Source: Streptomyces sp. B3I8 (lineage in GTDB: Bacteria > Actinomycetota > Actinomycetes > Streptomycetales > Streptomycetaceae). Taken from it: DNA of 64,000 nt. The notes under the pieces were generated by a model that was given only the letters and a program-made list of their open reading frames with translations, was not told the DNA's origin and did no database searches. Position 1 is the first letter of the stretch. Every line of letters begins with the position of its first letter. The stretch spans positions 4,415,501 through 4,479,500 of the forward strand of contig NZ_JAUSYN010000002.1 in assembly GCF_030816915.1 (NCBI RefSeq), written 5' to 3'. The position numbers were made by a program, and so were the translations under genes. Shown here piece by piece: positions 28,101 to 36,119 of the stretch.

Positions 28101-28841
28101 CTAACGGGTCCGGTCCGCCGGGTGGGCGCGGGCCAGTGCGCGTTCCACGATGGCCTCCAGTCGGTCGTGGTGCGCGCCCTTCCAGTAGGCCCGCCCGCAT
28201 TCCCGGCACTGCGCGAACACGTCGTACGTGCGTCGCGTGCCGTCCTCGAGCTGCGCGGCGACCTCCTCCTTGGTGGTCTCGCGGAGCAGTCCGTTGCAGG
28301 CGGTGCACCGGGTCCACGGGTGCGGTTCGGGTGCGAACCGGTCGAGCACTTCCCGGAGCTGTTCGTCGGGGTGGGTGCTGTAGACGAACGCGCCCGCCCA
28401 CAGCTCCCTGCGGCGCAGCAGCCCCCGGTCGCGGCTGAGCAGCACACGCTGTTCGGCGGCCGAACGGGCGGCGAGCGCGGGGTCGCCGATGTCGAGGGAC
28501 TCGTACGCCGTGTCGACGCCGAGCAGCCGCAGCCGGCGCGCGAGGGTGCCGAGGTGGACGTCGAGCAGGAAGCGCAAGGGGGCGCCCGGGACGCGCTGGG
28601 GGCGCGCTACGGGCCGTACGGCGACCGACTCGCCGGCGGCGGGTACGTGTGAGACCGGGACCTCGTGGCCGTTCACCATCAGCGCGCCGACCTCGGTGAG
28701 GGGCACGCCGAGCGATTCGACGACGTGGCCCAGCGTGGAGACGCCGTCGGTGGCGGCCGTACTCGCCCCGTCGCGCCGGGCGGCCGGTACGAACAGGTGC
28801 AGTTCGGGGGCGAACTCGATGTGGATCGCGGGTCCGTTCAC
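28101..28841 (-). CDS. Mut7-C RNase-like protein with ubiquitin-fold N-terminus
   Basis: 246 residues from GTG 28841. The N-terminal 80 residues have a MoaD/ThiS/ubiquitin-like fold (H-I-E-F-A-P-E-L-H-L-F-V, V-N-G-H-E-V-P). The C-terminal Mut7-C domain starts at R-F-L-L-D-V-H-L-G-T-L-A-R-R-L-R-L-L-G, a PIN-type nuclease core with conserved Asp residues (L-L-S-R-D-R-G-L-L). It ends in a zinc ribbon with C-x-x-C (R-C-T-A-C-N) and C-x-x-C (Q-C-R-E-C-G). It likely acts on RNA, but substrates are unknown. It is convergent with the DUF255 gene. The ribosome site is weak. Confidence 0.85.
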   Translation of the reverse strand: MNGPAIHIEFAPELHLFVPAARRDGASTAATDGVSTLGHVVESLGVPLTEVGALMVNGHEVPVSHVPAAGESVAVRPVARPQRVPGAPLRFLLDVHLGTLARRLRLLGVDTAYESLDIGDPALAARSAAEQRVLLSRDRGLLRRRELWAGAFVYSTHPDEQLREVLDRFAPEPHPWTRCTACNGLLRETTKEEVAAQLEDGTRRTYDVFAQCRECGRAYWKGAHHDRLEAIVERALARAHPADRTR

Positions 28842-28870
28842 CCGGCCAGGATGGCATGGGAGAGGAGGTC

Positions 28871-28899
28871 GGGGAGCGGGAGAGCGGGAGAGCGGGGAG
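28871..28899. repeat. Short tandem repeat GGGAGAGC
   Basis: About three copies of an 8-bp GGGAGAGC unit just upstream of the Mut7-C gene start. The rest of the 28842-29073 gap holds only the terminator below and a GCGGACCCGGGTCCGC palindrome (29041-29056). Confidence 0.6.
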
Positions 28900-28996
28900 C
28901 CGGAGAACGGCGCCGGGGTGCCGGGACCCGGGGCGCACGGCGAGCGCCTCGGCAGAGCGCGCGGCCGGTGACCGACGTGCTCTCCCGCATCGGCCA

Positions 28997-29023
28997 AGGG
29001 CCATGGCGCGAAGCCATGGCCCT
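28997..29023 (-). terminator. Terminator after PAQR-family gene
   Basis: A perfect 11-bp stem AGGGCCATGGC/GCCATGGCCCT with a 5-nt GCGAA loop, about 50 bp beyond the stop of the hemolysin III-like gene. Confidence 0.7.
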
Positions 29024-29073
29024 GTCGTGCGGATGCGGATGCGGACCCGGGTCCGCCTGAGCCCGGACCGGTT

Positions 29074-29799
29074 CTAGGTGTGCTGGTACGCCACCATGGA
29101 GATCCCCACGTAGTGCACGGCGAACGCCGCCAGTGTGAGGGCGTGGAAGACCTCGTGGAAGCCGAACCAGCGCGGTGACGGGTTGGGGCGCTTTATGCCG
29201 TACACCACGCCGCCCGCGCTGTAGAGGACACCGCCCACGACGACGAGCACCAGGACGGCGACGCCTCCGGCGTGCAGGAAGTCCGGCAGGTAGAAGACCG
29301 CCGCCCAGCCCATGGCCAGGTAGCACGGGGTGTACAGCCAGCGCGGGGCGCCGACCCAGAACACCCGGAAGACGATGCCCGCGGCGGCCGCCGCCCAGAT
29401 GCCCCAGAGGAGCCACTGCCCCTGCGCCCCCGGCAGGAGCAGCATCGTCAGCGGGGTGTAGGTGCCCGCGATGATCAGGAAGATGTTGGCGTGGTCCAGG
29501 CGGCGCAGGACGCCGTCCATCCGTGGGCTCCAGGTGCCCCGGTGGTACAGCGCGCTCACGCCGAACAGCAGGCAGGCGGTCAGTACGTAGATCCCGCAGG
29601 CGATCCGGCCGCGCGTGGAGTCGGCGAGCGCGGTGAGGACCAGACCGGCGACGAGCACGGTGGGGAACATGCCCAGGTGCAGCCAGCCACGCAGCTTGGG
29701 CTTCACGGGGTGGGGAAGGGAGAGCGCCGCGGGACCGCCGCCGGCGGCGGCAGTGGTGTCCGTGGGCGCGTCGGGGACGGACGCAGTCATGACTGGCAT
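29074..29799 (-). CDS. Hemolysin III / TrhA family (PAQR) membrane protein
   Basis: 241 residues from ATG 29799 (TAGG ribosome site); ATG 29790 is an alternative. Seven transmembrane helices are predicted by eye. Family signatures are G-V-S-A-L-Y-H-R-G in the first third, L-D-H-A-N-I-F-L-I-I-A-G-T-Y-T-P in the middle, and H-E-V-F-H-A-L-T-L-A-A-F-A-V-H-Y-V at the end, the conserved His residues binding zinc. Bacterial members affect membrane energetics and lipid fluidity homeostasis; the haemolysin name is historical. The N-terminal 30 residues are disordered. Confidence 0.9.
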   Translation of the reverse strand: MPVMTASVPDAPTDTTAAAGGGPAALSLPHPVKPKLRGWLHLGMFPTVLVAGLVLTALADSTRGRIACGIYVLTACLLFGVSALYHRGTWSPRMDGVLRRLDHANIFLIIAGTYTPLTMLLLPGAQGQWLLWGIWAAAAAGIVFRVFWVGAPRWLYTPCYLAMGWAAVFYLPDFLHAGGVAVLVLVVVGGVLYSAGGVVYGIKRPNPSPRWFGFHEVFHALTLAAFAVHYVGISMVAYQHT

Positions 29800-29860
29800 G
29801 GTACCTACGGCGCCGTGAGCCAAACCTCAGTCGGGTTTCCGGCCGGGCGAAATCCGGACG

Positions 29861-29905
29861 ACGGACGGGTCGGGCAGGCGGACCGGGCAGACGGACCGGG
29901 CCGCG
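29861..29905. repeat. 13-14-bp direct repeat
   Basis: GGGCAGGCGGACC and GGGCAGACGGACC follow each other directly at about 29872-29900, immediately before the 10-bp tandem array. Confidence 0.6.
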
Positions 29906-29910
29906 GACGA

Positions 29911-29972
29911 CCCGTCTCCGACCGTCTCCGACCCTCTCCGACCGTCTCCGACCGTCTCCGACCGCCTCCGAC
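29911..29972. repeat. 10-bp tandem repeat array (CCGTCTCCGA) upstream of pckG
   Basis: Six near-identical copies of CCGTCTCCGA without spacers, in the 430-bp gap between the PAQR gene and pckG, about 285-345 bp upstream of the pckG start. The rest of the gap shows no gene. The 10-bp period is close to one helical turn. Confidence 0.8.
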
Positions 29973-30256
29973 GGCTACGGGCGGGGCCCTTCGTGCCCCG
30001 CCCACTCCCCGTGCACCCGGCATGTTCCGGGAAACCTTCCCGGGGAACCCGCTTCGCGCGAAAGGAAACCCGCTCTCGAGTGGCATTGCTCACGCCGCTC
30101 AGTTGTGCGGCCCTCTGGACATATGGGCAGCAGGGTCGGATGATCAAATGAGTGCGGTCGGCACCGGATGAGCGCCGAGGGATCGACGCCGTGAACGCAT
30201 CCGGGTCGCAGCCCCCACGGGGCCTCCAACACAAAACCCCTCATCTAGGAGCAATC

Positions 30257-32101
30257 GTGGCGCGCGACATCGCGGCTCCCACCACCGTTCCCTCCACCGC
30301 CCCCACCCGCCATCAGGAACTCCTCTCGTGGGTGGACGAGATCGCCGAACTGACGCAGCCGGACGCCGTGGTCTGGTGCGACGGCTCCGAGGCCGAGTAC
30401 GAGCGCCTGTGCGGGGAGCTCGTGGCCAAGGGCACGTTCACCGAGCTCGACCCGATCCTGCGGCCCAACTCCTACTACGCCGCCTCCGACCCCTCGGACG
30501 TGGCGCGGGTCGAGGACCGTACGTTCATCTGCTCCGCGAAGGAGGAGGACGCGGGTCCGACCAACCACTGGAAGGCCCCGGCCGAGATGCGGGAGATCTT
30601 CCGGGGGCGGGACGGCCGGGGCGGTGTCTTCCGTGGCTCGATGCGCGGGCGCACGATGTACGTCGTCCCGTTCTGCATGGGCCCGCTCGGCTCCCCGCTC
30701 TCCGCGATCGGCGTCGAGATCACGGACTCCGCGTACGTCGCCGTCTCCATGCGCACCATGACCCGCATGGGCAGGCCGGTCCTGGACGAGCTCGGCGAGG
30801 ACGGCTTCTTCGTCAAGGCCGTGCACAGCGTCGGTGCCCCGCTGGCCGAGGGCGAGCAGGACGTCCCCTGGCCCTGCAACAGCACCAAGTACATCTCGCA
30901 CTTCCCCGAGGACCGCGAGATCTGGTCCTACGGCTCGGGCTACGGCGGCAACGCGCTGCTCGGCAAGAAGTGCTACGCCCTGCGCATCGCCTCCGTCATG
31001 GCCCGCGACGAGGGCTGGCTGGCCGAGCACATGCTGGTGCTGAAGCTGACCCCGCCCACCGGGGAGCCCAAGTACGTCGCCGCCGCCTTCCCCTCGGCCT
31101 GCGGCAAGACCAACCTGGCCATGCTGGAGCCGACGGTCCCCGGCTGGACTGTGGAGACCATCGGCGACGACATCGCCTGGATGCGGTTCGGCGAGGACGG
31201 CCGGCTGTACGCCATCAACCCGGAGGCCGGCTTCTTCGGCGTCGCGCCCGGCACCGGCGAGCACACCAACGCCAACGCGATGAAGACGCTGTGGGGCAAC
31301 TCCGTCTTCACCAACGTGGCGCTCACGGACGACGGCGACGTGTGGTGGGAGGGCATGACGGAGGAGACCCCGGCCCACCTGACGGACTGGAAGGGCCGGG
31401 ACTGGACGCCGGACTCGGACGAGCCCGCCGCCCACCCCAACGCCCGTTTCACCACCCCCGCCGCCCAGTGCCCGATCATCGCCCCCGAGTGGGAGGACCC
31501 CCGGGGCGTGCCGATCTCGGCGATCCTCTTCGGCGGCCGCCGGGCCACCGCCGTGCCGCTGGTGACGGAGTCCTTCGACTGGAACCACGGCGTCTTCCTC
31601 GGCGCCAACGTGGCCTCCGAGAAGACCGCCGCCGCCGAGGGCAAGGTCGGTGAGCTGCGCCGCGACCCGTTCGCCATGCTGCCGTTCTGCGGCTACAACA
31701 TGGGCGACTACATGGGGCACTGGATCGAGGTCGGGGCCGACAAGGACCAGTCGAAGCTCCCGAAGATCTACTACGTCAACTGGTTCCGCAAGAACGACGA
31801 GGGCACGTTCGTCTGGCCGGGGTTCGGCGAGAACGCGCGCGTGCTCAAGTGGATCGTCGAGCGGCTGGAGGGGAAGGCCGACGGCGTCGAGACCCCGATC
31901 GGGATCCTGCCGACGAAGGAGTCGCTGGACACCGCCGGGCTCGATCTGCCCGACGCCGACCTGGAGTTGCTGCTCACGGTCGACAAGGAGGCGTGGCGCG
32001 AGGAGGCGGCGCTGGTGCCGGACCACTTGAACACGTTCGGCGATCACACCCCGCGGGAGCTGTGGGACCAGTACCGGGAGCTGGTGCGGCGCCTGGGCTG
32101 A
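30257..32101 (+). CDS. pckG: Phosphoenolpyruvate carboxykinase (GTP)
   Basis: 614 residues from GTG 30257 after TAGGAGCAATC. Signatures of the GTP-dependent family are [12 protein letters not shown] (P-loop with reactive Cys), [11 protein letters not shown] (metal-binding Asp pair), [15 protein letters not shown] and [18 protein letters not shown]. It interconverts oxaloacetate + GTP with phosphoenolpyruvate + GDP + CO2, the gateway to gluconeogenesis. The upstream in-frame extension to 30152 is rejected for lack of similarity and ribosome site. Two hairpin terminators follow. Confidence 0.98.
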   Translation: MARDIAAPTTVPSTAPTRHQELLSWVDEIAELTQPDAVVWCDGSEAEYERLCGELVAKGTFTELDPILRPNSYYAASDPSDVARVEDRTFICSAKEEDAGPTNHWKAPAEMREIFRGRDGRGGVFRGSMRGRTMYVVPFCMGPLGSPLSAIGVEITDSAYVAVSMRTMTRMGRPVLDELGEDGFFVKAVHSVGAPLAEGEQDVPWPCNSTKYISHFPEDREIWSYGSGYGGNALLGKKCYALRIASVMARDEGWLAEHMLVLKLTPPTGEPKYVAAAFPSACGKTNLAMLEPTVPGWTVETIGDDIAWMRFGEDGRLYAINPEAGFFGVAPGTGEHTNANAMKTLWGNSVFTNVALTDDGDVWWEGMTEETPAHLTDWKGRDWTPDSDEPAAHPNARFTTPAAQCPIIAPEWEDPRGVPISAILFGGRRATAVPLVTESFDWNHGVFLGANVASEKTAAAEGKVGELRRDPFAMLPFCGYNMGDYMGHWIEVGADKDQSKLPKIYYVNWFRKNDEGTFVWPGFGENARVLKWIVERLEGKADGVETPIGILPTKESLDTAGLDLPDADLELLLTVDKEAWREEAALVPDHLNTFGDHTPRELWDQYRELVRRLG

Positions 32102-32117
32102 CCGGGCGGAGACACGT

Positions 32118-32161
32118 CCGCGGCGGGCCGGCCGCGCTCCTCGTCGGCCGGCCCGCCGCGG
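32118..32161 (+). terminator. First terminator after pckG
   Basis: A perfect 17-bp stem, 32118-32134 paired with 32145-32161, and a 10-nt loop. Confidence 0.88.
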
Positions 32162-32167
32162 CGGACC

Positions 32168-32193
32168 GGCCCCGCACAACGGCGTGCGGGGCC
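32168..32193 (+). terminator. Second terminator after pckG
   Basis: GGCCCCGCAC (32168-32177) paired with GTGCGGGGCC (32184-32193), a 6-nt loop, 7 bp beyond the first hairpin. Confidence 0.75.
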
Positions 32194-32331
32194 GCGGACT
32201 TCGGCGCGGTACGGGCGGCGCCGGCGGCTCGGACGGTGTACGCGGCGCGGGCCGCGACTGCGAGGCACCCGGCCCGCGCACCGCTGCGGGGGCGCGCGGA
32301 CCGGGGCCGTTCTCTCCGGCGGGCGGGCGCG

Positions 32332-32796
32332 TCAGTGGGTCGCGAGCTGCCGGGGTCCGGTGGTGGTGGCCGTCGCAGCCGTTCCGGCCGCCTCCGCGTG
32401 GACGTCCATCTGCTGGGCGGAGAGGATCGCCGCGGCCGTGTCCGCGCGGGACGCGGCGACGACCAGCGCGCGACCGGCGAGCGCGTGGGCGCGGCGGCGC
32501 AGGGCGTGCGTGAGAACGTGCCTGTCCTGGACGGTGCCGGACGGGGCCGGCACCGTGGCGCGGACCGGCGGGTGACCCCCGCGCAACCGCCCGACCTGCG
32601 CGGCGAGCCGCTCGGCGGACTCGTCGAGCTGGGCCGAGGGGTCGAGGGCGCGGAGTTCGTCGGTCACCGCGAGCAGCGCGGCGAGGTGGCCGGCGAGCTG
32701 GATGTCCAGCTCCTCCTCCCGGGACCGATGCGGAAAGTCGGAGTCGCGGGTGCCGGCCATCGTGTGGACCGACTTGGTGCGGATCGGTTCGTACAT
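32332..32796 (-). CDS. Conserved Streptomyces hypothetical protein (SCO4983-like)
   Basis: 154 residues from ATG 32796, preceded by CAGGAGG. Largely helical and Ala-rich: R-E-E-E-L-D-I-Q-L-A-G-H-L-A-A-L-L-A-V-T-D-E-L-R-A-L opens the core, and H-V-L-T-H-A-L-R-R-R-A-H-A-L-A-G-R-A-L-V-V-A-A-S follows after a Pro-rich break. No membrane segment, no catalytic motif. I recall this N-terminus from the family named after SCO4983, of unknown function. It lies downstream of the aminotransferase gene on the same strand, with its own promoter candidate. Confidence 0.75.
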   Translation of the reverse strand: MYEPIRTKSVHTMAGTRDSDFPHRSREEELDIQLAGHLAALLAVTDELRALDPSAQLDESAERLAAQVGRLRGGHPPVRATVPAPSGTVQDRHVLTHALRRRAHALAGRALVVAASRADTAAAILSAQQMDVHAEAAGTAATATTTGPRQLATH

Positions 32797-32826
32797 GGGG
32801 GATGGCCTCCTGTGCTGCGAGATGCC

Positions 32827-32832
32827 ATCCTA
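32827..32832 (-). promoter_or_regulatory. Candidate -10 of the SCO4983-like gene
   Basis: TAGGAT on the minus strand, with TCAACT 17 bp upstream as a weak -35 (both minus strand). The start codon is about 30 bp downstream. An AT-rich stretch in otherwise GC-rich DNA. Confidence 0.4.
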
Positions 32833-32913
32833 GCTTGGAATCGGTCTAAAGTTGAGCGGACGGGGGAAGTGGCTGGTGGCGAGGGCGAAGAAAACCCTGC
32901 GGGCACCCCCGGG

Positions 32914-34125
32914 TCACACCTGGCTGTAGCCGTCCAGGAAGTGGCCGATGCGGGTGATCGCGGATGTCAGGTCGGCGATGGTGGGGAGGGTGACCACGCG
33001 GAAGTGGTCCGGTTCCGGCCAGTTGAAGCCCGTGCCGTGCACCACCATGATCTTCTCGCGGCGCAGCAGTTCGAGGACCATCCGCCGGTCGTCCTTGATC
33101 TTGAAGACCTTGGGGTCGAGGCGGGGGAACAGATACAGCGCCCCCTTCGGCTTGACGCACGTCACCCCGGGGATCCGCGTCAACAACTCGTGCGCGACGT
33201 CCCGTTGCTCCTTCAGGCGCCCGCCCGGCAGCACCAGGTCCTGGATCGTCTGCCGTCCGCTCAGCGCCGCGACCACCCCGTGCTGGCCCGGCATGTTCGC
33301 ACACAGCCGCATGTTCGCCAGGATCGTCAGGCCCTCGATGTAGGAGTCGGCGTGGGCGCGCGGCCCGGAGATCGCCATCCAGCCCACCCGGTATCCGGCC
33401 ACCCGGTACGCCTTCGACATGCCGTTGAACGTCAGCGTCAGCAGGTCCGGCGCGACCGAGGCGGTCGGCGTGTGCGTGGCACCGTCGTAGAGGATCTTGT
33501 CGTAGATCTCGTCCGAGCAGACCAGCAGGTTGTGCCGGCGTGCGATGTCGGTGAGCCCCTTCAGCATCGACGGGTCGTAGACGGCCCCCGTCGGGTTGTT
33601 GGGGTTGATGATGACGATCGCCTTGGTGCGGTCGGTGACCTTGCGCTCCACGTCGGCGAGGTCCGGCATCCAGTCGGACTGCTCGTCGCAGCGGTAGTGC
33701 ACCGCCGTGCCGCCGGACAGCGACACCGCCGCCGTCCACAGCGGGTAGTCGGGCGCGGGGACGAGGACCTCGTCGCCGTCGTCCAGCAGCGCCTGCATCG
33801 CCATGACGATCAGCTCGGAGACGCCGTTGCCGATGAAGACGTGCTCGACGTCCGTCTCGATGCCGAGGGTCTGGTTGTGCATGACGACCGCCCGGCGCGC
33901 GGCCAGCAGGCCCTTCGCGTCGCCGTAGCCGTGCGCGGTGGAGACGTTGCGCAGTATGTCCTCGAGGATCTCCGGCGGGCACTCGAAGCCGAAGGCGGCC
34001 GGGTTGCCGGTGTTCAGCTTGAGGATGCGGTGACCGGCCGCTTCCAGCCGCATCGCCTCCTCGAGAACCGGGCCCCGGATCTCGTAGCCGACATTGGCGA
34101 GCTTCGTGGACTGGATCACCTGCAT
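32914..34125 (-). CDS. AlaA-type class I/II aminotransferase
   Basis: 403 residues from ATG 34125. The fold-type-I PLP enzyme shows L-N-T-G-N-P-A-A-F-G-F, P-A-P-D-Y-P-L-W, N-P-N-N-P-T-G-A-V-Y, S-D-E-I-Y-D and the Schiff-base lysine in N-G-M-S-K-A-Y-R, with R-V-G-W after it. These match AlaA/YugH-like alanine (glutamate-pyruvate) transaminases and close relatives that act on alanine, valine or phenylalanine. Cytosolic. No Shine-Dalgarno of note. Substrate preference is inferred from family only. Confidence 0.88.
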   Translation of the reverse strand: MQVIQSTKLANVGYEIRGPVLEEAMRLEAAGHRILKLNTGNPAAFGFECPPEILEDILRNVSTAHGYGDAKGLLAARRAVVMHNQTLGIETDVEHVFIGNGVSELIVMAMQALLDDGDEVLVPAPDYPLWTAAVSLSGGTAVHYRCDEQSDWMPDLADVERKVTDRTKAIVIINPNNPTGAVYDPSMLKGLTDIARRHNLLVCSDEIYDKILYDGATHTPTASVAPDLLTLTFNGMSKAYRVAGYRVGWMAISGPRAHADSYIEGLTILANMRLCANMPGQHGVVAALSGRQTIQDLVLPGGRLKEQRDVAHELLTRIPGVTCVKPKGALYLFPRLDPKVFKIKDDRRMVLELLRREKIMVVHGTGFNWPEPDHFRVVTLPTIADLTSAITRIGHFLDGYSQV

Positions 34126-34250
34126 GTCCGTGAGCTTACGGCCGCGTTGCCGGGTGCGCGTCGTGTTTCCCACCACAGGGAACCCGTACGGCCCCGGCCG
34201 TTTTCGCGGCCTTTGCCGCCCACCCCTGCCCCTCGCGCCCCACCCGCCCC

Positions 34251-34256
34251 TAGAAT
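34251..34256 (+). promoter_or_regulatory. Leaderless-type -10 for the glycine-rich membrane protein
   Basis: TAGAAT at 34251-34256, 8 nt before GTG 34265, in GC-rich DNA and without a ribosome site, so a leaderless transcript is likely. The -35 is not clear. Confidence 0.5.
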
Positions 34257-34264
34257 GCGCCCTC

Positions 34265-35056
34265 GTGTCATGGCAGCAACAGCCTGAGGTCGGGGCGCAC
34301 GGCGGATACGTCGAGAACACAGCGGACCGGGCGGCGGAAGCCCGCCCCGCGGGTGGGGTGCGGCCTCACGGCGACGCACACGAGGGTCACCCGATCGTGT
34401 ACCACCCGTACGCCGAGGCGGCTGTGCCCGAGTACGACCGGTACGCGGACCCGGCCGCCGCCCACGGGTGGCAGAACGCCTACGACGAGACCCGCGAGCT
34501 GCCCCGGATCGTTCCCGCGGCGGCCCCCGCCGTCCCCGGGCCCGGCGCCGTTCCTGCCGCCCCGGGCCGTCGCCCGCGCGCGGCCCGGCGCGCGGTCCTC
34601 GCGGCCGGGGCGCTCGGCGCGGCCGGTGTCGCCGTCCTGCTGACCGGGGGCTTCGGCGCGGGGTCCGCCGGGACGCCGGGCGGCACCGGGGGGTCCGCGC
34701 GGCCGACGACGTCCGCCGAGGCGGCCGACCCCGACGCCGCCGCGGACTCCTCCACCCCGTCGGCCTCCCGTTCCGGCTCGACCGCGCCGGCCGGCGACGG
34801 CGGTCCCTCCGAGTCCGCCGGGAGCACGCGGGCCGCCTCCCCGACGCCGAGCCGGGCGGGCGCGGGCGGTGGCGCGGAACCGGGCGGCTCCGGGACCCGG
34901 TCCGCCGCGCCCGCGCCCACCACCCGCACCGCCTTCCCCTCGTTCCCCGTCGCCCCGAGTCCGACCGTGTCGAACCCGTACGGCGGCGGGCACGGCGGGC
35001 ACGGCGGAGGCGGCTGGGGCGGAGGTGGCTGGGGCGGCGGCTGGGGGCGCCACTGA
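34265..35056 (+). CDS. Membrane-anchored hypothetical protein with Gly/Trp-rich tail
   Basis: 263 residues from GTG 34265. A cytosolic N-terminal part (about 1-105) is rich in His, Tyr and Pro. One transmembrane segment (about 108-130, V-L-A-A-G-A-L-G-A-A-G-V-A-V-L-L) leads to a long Ser/Thr/Pro/Gly low-complexity region outside the membrane. The C-terminus is G-G-G-H-G-G-H-G-G-G-G-W-type repeats. No known domain. Architecture suggests a surface-exposed, flexible protein. The translation could start further upstream, but the -10 position argues for this GTG. Confidence 0.65.
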   Translation: MSWQQQPEVGAHGGYVENTADRAAEARPAGGVRPHGDAHEGHPIVYHPYAEAAVPEYDRYADPAAAHGWQNAYDETRELPRIVPAAAPAVPGPGAVPAAPGRRPRAARRAVLAAGALGAAGVAVLLTGGFGAGSAGTPGGTGGSARPTTSAEAADPDAAADSSTPSASRSGSTAPAGDGGPSESAGSTRAASPTPSRAGAGGGAEPGGSGTRSAAPAPTTRTAFPSFPVAPSPTVSNPYGGGHGGHGGGGWGGGGWGGGWGRH

Positions 35057-35159
35057 CGTCCTGTGTCGGATGCCGGGGACGGCGGGCCGGGGGGACGGCC
35101 GAAAACCGTCCCTTGCCGCCCACGCACCGCCCCTCTGACAATGCGCATGACAACTCCAC

Positions 35160-35186
35160 GGGCGGCCGGACGACCTTCGGCCGCCC
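35160..35186 (+). terminator. Hairpin in the protease leader, possible terminator
   Basis: GGGCGGCCG (35160-35168) paired with CGGCCGCCC (35178-35186), loop 9 nt, 104 bp after one gene's stop and 26 bp before the next start. It could end the first transcript or structure the second's leader. Confidence 0.5.
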
Positions 35187-35211
35187 CGTCATGTCTCAGA
35201 GGGGACCCCAC

Positions 35212-36081
35212 ATGAGAAAGCCTCTCGTCACCGTGCTGCTCGCCCTGGCCATCGCCGGGGCCGGCGCGGCCCCCACGGCGGCGGCCACCCCGGCCTCCGC
35301 GCCCGCACCCGAAGCGGTCACCGCGCCCGCGGCGGCCCCCGCCCTCCAAGCCGTCGACTACGCCGGCACCGTCGCGCTCAGCAACTGCTCCGGCTCCGTC
35401 GTCCGGCTCCCCGCCTCCACCGACTCCGACCCGGCGCTCGTGCTCACCAACGGCCACTGCCTGGAGACCGGGTTCCCCGAGCCCGGCGAGGTCATCGTCG
35501 ACCAGGCGTCCAGCCGCTCGTTCACCCTGCTCAACTCGGCCGGGAGCGGCGTCGCCACCCTGCGGGCGAGCAAGGTCGCCTACTCGACGATGACCGACAC
35601 CGACATCACGCTGTACCAGCTCACCCGCACCTACGCGCAGATCAAGAGCTCGTACGGCATCGGCGCGCTCACCCTGAACGACACCCACCCCGCCGTCGGC
35701 ACCGCCATCAAGGTCGTCTCCGGGTACTGGAAGCGCATCTACACCTGCGCGATCGACGGCTTCGCCTACCGGCTCAAGGAGGGCGACTGGACCTGGAAGG
35801 ACTCCGTCCGTTACACCTCCGCCTGCGACACGATCGGCGGCACCTCCGGCTCGCCCGTCGTCGACACCGCCACCGGCAAGGTCGTCGCCGTCAACAACAC
35901 CGGCAACGAGGACGGGGAGCGCTGCACGGAGAACAACCCCTGCGAGGTCGACGAGAACGGCACGGTCACCGTCCGCGAGGGCATCAACTACGCCGAGGAG
36001 ACGTACGGCATCCCGGCCTGCTTCGGCGCCGGCAACAGGCTGAACCTGAACGCGAGCGGCTGCACCCTGCCCAGGCCCTGA
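35212..36081 (+). CDS. Secreted trypsin-like serine protease
   Basis: 289 residues from ATG 35212 after AGAGGGG. Signal peptide at 1-25 (Ala-rich, ending A-A-A). An Ala/Pro-rich propeptide-like stretch runs to about 45. The catalytic domain has His in L-T-N-G-H-C-L, Asp in D-T-D-I-T-L-Y and Ser in I-G-G-T-S-G-S-P-V-V, the chymotrypsin-fold triad. Several Cys (C-S-G-S, H-C-L, C-A-I-D, C-D-T, two near the C-terminus) could form disulfides. An extracellular protease or V8-like endopeptidase. The specificity is unknown. Convergent with the deacylase gene. Confidence 0.9.
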   Translation: MRKPLVTVLLALAIAGAGAAPTAAATPASAPAPEAVTAPAAAPALQAVDYAGTVALSNCSGSVVRLPASTDSDPALVLTNGHCLETGFPEPGEVIVDQASSRSFTLLNSAGSGVATLRASKVAYSTMTDTDITLYQLTRTYAQIKSSYGIGALTLNDTHPAVGTAIKVVSGYWKRIYTCAIDGFAYRLKEGDWTWKDSVRYTSACDTIGGTSGSPVVDTATGKVVAVNNTGNEDGERCTENNPCEVDENGTVTVREGINYAEETYGIPACFGAGNRLNLNASGCTLPRP

Positions 36082-36119
36082 CCCCCCGGCCCCACCGGAA
36101 CCGGGGCGGGCGGCAGCGC

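Noticed and set aside
29911..29972. Tandem array considered as a CRISPR array
   Set aside because: The repeats are 10 bp and directly adjacent, with no unique spacers and no cas genes nearby. The 21-bp array at 5339 was rejected for the same reason.
30245..32281. 678-codon open frame antisense to pckG
   Set aside because: Long antisense frames are a by-product of GC-biased third positions. The translation has no recognisable domain, while the sense strand encodes a complete PEP carboxykinase.
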